From the NCBI RefSeq assembly GCF_021739485.1, contig NZ_JAJFNK010000023.1, forward strand, positions 1 through 64,000: a DNA stretch of 64,000 bases, written 5' to 3'. A program made the translations under genes and the position numbers. Positions 61,604 through 64,000 of this stretch are shown here, piece by piece. This DNA is from Alicyclobacillus tolerans. Its GTDB lineage: Bacteria > Bacillota > Bacilli > Alicyclobacillales > Alicyclobacillaceae. How positions within the stretch are numbered: position 1 is the stretch's first letter; each line of letters opens with the position of its first letter. Under the pieces are notes generated by a model, which ran no database searches, was not told the origin of the DNA, and saw only the letters and a list, made by a program, of their open reading frames with translations.

Positions 61604-61936
61604 TTAAGATACCTGTGCGTTGAAGGACATGACCCAAATCGACCCGCCTACGATGGCGATGACAAAGAAAAATCCAATCATCAACATCAACGTGTGGTAC
61701 GCGGGACCATAGCTTTCTGTGATGTGCATGAACATGAACAACTGGACGAAAATTTGAACGACAGCCAGCAAGACAATGAAGCCTAACACAGCTCCCTTTG
61801 GCATGGAATGGTGCAAAACCAACTCCAATGCAACGATGCTGAGGACGATGGACAGGATGAACCCAATGATGTGTCTGGTCGGCGACCCGTGTTTGTGGGA
61901 AGCTTCGCTTCGTACCGGTTCAGGCATAGTCGACAT
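61604..61936 (-). CDS. qoxD: haem-copper oxidase subunit IV (QoxD/CtaF-like)
   Basis: A 110-residue three-helix protein: PTRHIIGFILSIVLSIVALEL, LAVVQIFVQLFMFMHI and a last helix, matching COX IV / CyoD-type small subunits. The HMFMHI-like FMFMHITES motif is typical. ATG at 61936 has GTAAG just upstream, and the gap to subunit III is one base. Quinol (Qox) versus cytochrome-c (Cta) oxidase depends on subunit II, which lies outside the window. Confidence 0.86.
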   Translation of the reverse strand: MSTMPEPVRSEASHKHGSPTRHIIGFILSIVLSIVALELVLHHSMPKGAVLGFIVLLAVVQIFVQLFMFMHITESYGPAYHTLMLMIGFFFVIAIVGGSIWVMSFNAQVS

Positions 61937-61937
61937 C

Positions 61938-62573
61938 TTACAACACCCCTGTCAAATAGACTACTGTGAAGATGAACACCCAAACGACATCGAGAAAGTG
62001 CCAGTACAAGCCGACAATGAAGATTTTGCGGGCATTCACGGGATTTAATCCCCTGCGAGCGAGCTGGATGATAATCGAAACCATCCAAATGATGCCCAAG
62101 GAAACGTGCGCGCCGTGCGTCCCAACCAAGGTAAAGAACGCCGATAGAAAACCGCTGCGCTGCATCGTCGCCCCATGCGACGCATAGGTGACGAACTCGG
62201 TGACCTCAAACCCGATGAAGCCAAGGCCCAAGATTACCGTGACAATCATCCAACCGATGATGCGCTTGACGTTTCCGTTGCGCATCGAGAGGGTCGCCAA
62301 ACCCATGGTGAAACTGCTCGTCAGCAGAAGGAACGTCTCCGTCGTAAAGCCAGGAACGTCGAACAGTTGTGCAGCAGTGGGTCCGCCAGCCGTATGGCTT
62401 TGTTGCACGATGTAAGTCGCGAACAAACAAGAAAACAAAATCAAGTCTTGCACGAGAAACAGCCAGAAACCAAATATTTTCAGAGAGCCTTCTTCGGTCG
62501 AGTACTCCAGCGGCAGGTCTTGGTTGCCGCTGTGGGAAACGCCGTGGGACAACTCCCCCGCAGTAACGGACAT
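61938..62573 (-). CDS. qoxC: haem-copper oxidase subunit III (QoxC-like)
   Basis: A 211-residue, five-helix subunit III: LKIFGFWLFLVQDLILFSCLF, GTHGAHVSLGIIWMVS, and WHFLDVVWVFIFTVVYL. The five-helix form lacking the first two helices of cytochrome-c oxidase COX3 and the GFWLFL start resemble bacterial quinol-oxidase QoxC/CyoC. The ATG at 62573 lies five bases after subunit I's stop. Confidence 0.88.
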   Translation of the reverse strand: MSVTAGELSHGVSHSGNQDLPLEYSTEEGSLKIFGFWLFLVQDLILFSCLFATYIVQQSHTAGGPTAAQLFDVPGFTTETFLLLTSSFTMGLATLSMRNGNVKRIIGWMIVTVILGLGFIGFEVTEFVTYASHGATMQRSGFLSAFFTLVGTHGAHVSLGIIWMVSIIIQLARRGLNPVNARKIFIVGLYWHFLDVVWVFIFTVVYLTGVL

Positions 62574-62578
62574 CTATA

Positions 62579-64000
62579 CTACCTCCCTAGTGCGGCCTCA
62601 GTGTGCTCAATTTCTTGAACTGGAATGTGATGACCATTGTCGATTTCAAACGACCGGATTAAAAGCAAGACTGCAACCGCAACCAAGCCGAGAATCGCCG
62701 GGACGTACCAGTTGAACACAAAGCCAAAGCCCGCGACGAAGAACGCCACACCGATCATGAACGGACGTCCCGAGTTGTTGGGCATGTGAATCGGATGCAG
62801 CGATCCGTATTGAATCACCGCTTCCTTTCCTTCCTTTTGCGCTTGCTTCATTTCCCACCATGCATCGCGCGTGCTCACGATAGGAGTGCGGGCAAAGTTG
62901 TACTCAGGCGCAGGAGACGGAATCGACCACTCGAGAGTGCGCGCGTCCCACGGATCGCCGGTCAAGTCGCGTTCGCCGTGCTTGATACTGTAAACAATCT
63001 GCCAAACGATGAACAGAAAACCTATGCCCATAATGTACGCGCCAATGGTCGAAATGAGGTTGTACGAAGTCCAGCCCATTCCGGCAGGATACGTGTACAT
63101 GCGCCGGGTCATGCCCATGAGGCCCAAGGCATACTGCGGCATGAAGCAGACGTAAAAGCCGATGTTGAAGAACCAAAAAGCCCATTTGCCAAGGCGTTCG
63201 TCGAGCAAAAAGCCAAACATCTTCGGCCACCAGTAGTACATTCCGGCCAGCATGCCGTAGACCACGCCGCCAATCAACACTTGGTGAAAGTGGGCCACTA
63301 GGAAATAGCTGTTGTGATACTGGTAGTCAGCAGGAGCTGCCGCCAACATCACGCCGGTCGCGCCGCCAATCGTGAAGTTCGGAATAAACGCGAGCACCCA
63401 CAACATCGGAAGCGTCAAGCGAACGCGGCCGCGGAACATCGTAAACAGCCAGTTGAACACTTTGACGCCCGTCGGGATGGCGATGAACATCGATGCCAAA
63501 GCGAAGAACGAGTTGACTCCTGCGCTGGCACCCATCGTAAAGAAGTGGTGAGCCCAGACCAGATAACTGGCAATGGCAATGAGCATCAACGACGTGACCA
63601 TCGCGGAGTACCCAAACAGCCGTTTGCGGGAGAATGTGCTCACGACCTCAGAATAGATGCCGTACGCAGGCAAGATGACGATGTAGACCTCCGGGTGACC
63701 CCACATCCAAAACAAATTGATGAACATCATCGGGTTGCCGCCTTGGGTCATTGTGAAAAAGTGGGCTCCGGCGATGCGGTCAATCAAGAGCAGTCCCAGT
63801 GCTACTGTCAAGGCTGGGAAAGCGAAGATGATCTCGATGGACGTTGCCAAGACAGACCAACTGAACATGGGCATTTTCATGAGCGTCATGCCCGGAGCCC
63901 GCATCTTCAAAATCGTGGCCATAAAGTTAATTCCTGTGGCAATACTACCGATACCAGAGATCGAAATACCTAAGAGGTAATAGTTTTCACCTGGTCCTGG
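62579..64000 (-). CDS. qoxB: haem-copper oxidase subunit I (QoxB-like), truncated by the right edge
   Basis: 473 residues are visible; the start lies beyond 64000, and the frame is open to the edge (last in-frame residues PGPGENYYLLGIS). Copper-B and haem ligands: WGHPEVYIVILPAYGIYSE with the His-Tyr pair, HH in VWAHHFFTMG, and HFHQVL for the haem histidines. The first haem histidine lies upstream outside the window. C-terminal sequences resemble QoxB. It would be the catalytic subunit of an aa3-type terminal oxidase fed by ctaA/ctaB. Confidence 0.93.
   Translation of the reverse strand, partial: PGPGENYYLLGISISGIGSIATGINFMATILKMRAPGMTLMKMPMFSWSVLATSIEIIFAFPALTVALGLLLIDRIAGAHFFTMTQGGNPMMFINLFWMWGHPEVYIVILPAYGIYSEVVSTFSRKRLFGYSAMVTSLMLIAIASYLVWAHHFFTMGASAGVNSFFALASMFIAIPTGVKVFNWLFTMFRGRVRLTLPMLWVLAFIPNFTIGGATGVMLAAAPADYQYHNSYFLVAHFHQVLIGGVVYGMLAGMYYWWPKMFGFLLDERLGKWAFWFFNIGFYVCFMPQYALGLMGMTRRMYTYPAGMGWTSYNLISTIGAYIMGIGFLFIVWQIVYSIKHGERDLTGDPWDARTLEWSIPSPAPEYNFARTPIVSTRDAWWEMKQAQKEGKEAVIQYGSLHPIHMPNNSGRPFMIGVAFFVAGFGFVFNWYVPAILGLVAVAVLLLIRSFEIDNGHHIPVQEIEHTEAALGR

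Overview
The window looks like a chromosomal segment of an aerobic, endospore-forming member of the Bacillota. Sporulation-associated genes (an alpha/beta small acid-soluble spore protein, a Spo0E-like phosphatase, and the prkA-yhbH-spoVR cluster), a proline T-box, a DegS/DegU pair, a GlnR/TnrA-type operator, a BirA operator and a Qox-type haem-copper oxidase all fit. Base composition is moderately GC-rich by eye, and many starts are GTG or TTG behind strong Shine-Dalgarno sequences. An Alicyclobacillus-like organism is my best guess (inference, no search run). I saw no rRNA, tRNA, CRISPR array, insertion sequence, prophage or replication origin.

Layout. 0.2-3.6 kb: a 34-residue hydrophobic peptide gene, a DUF5317 membrane protein and a membrane GGDEF/HD-GYP protein in one minus-strand array, then a glycosyltransferase-like fragment. 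3.7-10.8 kb: degS-degU, metK, a spore protein, a WecG/TagA glycosyltransferase, a Spo0E-like protein, a membrane-anchored HExxH peptidase and a cold-shock protein. 10.9-21.9 kb: an MFS exporter, phosphoglucomutase, mogA-like gene, T-box-controlled proC, a Nudix-esterase pair, pncB, a GSI-beta-like glnA behind a GlnR-type box, a Mug-like glycosylase and ykuS.

22-31.3 kb: a biotin ECF transporter (bioY divergent from an EcfA gene and an EcfA-EcfT fusion, with a BirA-type operator between), a pterin dehydratase-HAD pair, an EamA transporter, a quinone oxidoreductase, a DJ-1/PfpI protein and two overlapping membrane-protein genes. 31.4-38.9 kb: a Ugp-like glycerol-3-phosphate ABC operon divergent from a metallophosphoesterase, with Pho-box-like repeats facing both ways, then a hydrolase and a Cof-type phosphatase. 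39-48.5 kb: queD-queE with a hairpin-rich leader, a flavoprotein and a rhodanese/persulfide-dioxygenase-like gene that share a CsoR/CstR-type operator, a VTT protein, a TlpA-like thioredoxin pair, a SRPBCC protein, an SDR and a second EamA transporter. 48.9-58.8 kb: a class I aminotransferase, a HicB-like small protein, spoVR-yhbH-prkA, two half-size ChrA genes, a gamma-glutamyltransferase and a regulator remnant. 58.9-64 kb: a seven-iron ferredoxin, ctaA, ctaB and the end of a qoxB-C-D-like oxidase operon that runs off the right edge.

How the genes fit together. Several loci carry readable control sites that agree with their genes: tRNA-Pro T-box/proC, BirA/biotin uptake, GlnR box/glutamine synthetase, Pho boxes/phosphodiester uptake and hydrolysis, and CsoR/CstR-type palindromes on two sulfur- or redox-linked genes. 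The most intriguing uncharacterised unit is the peptide-DUF5317-GGDEF/HD-GYP array at the left end.
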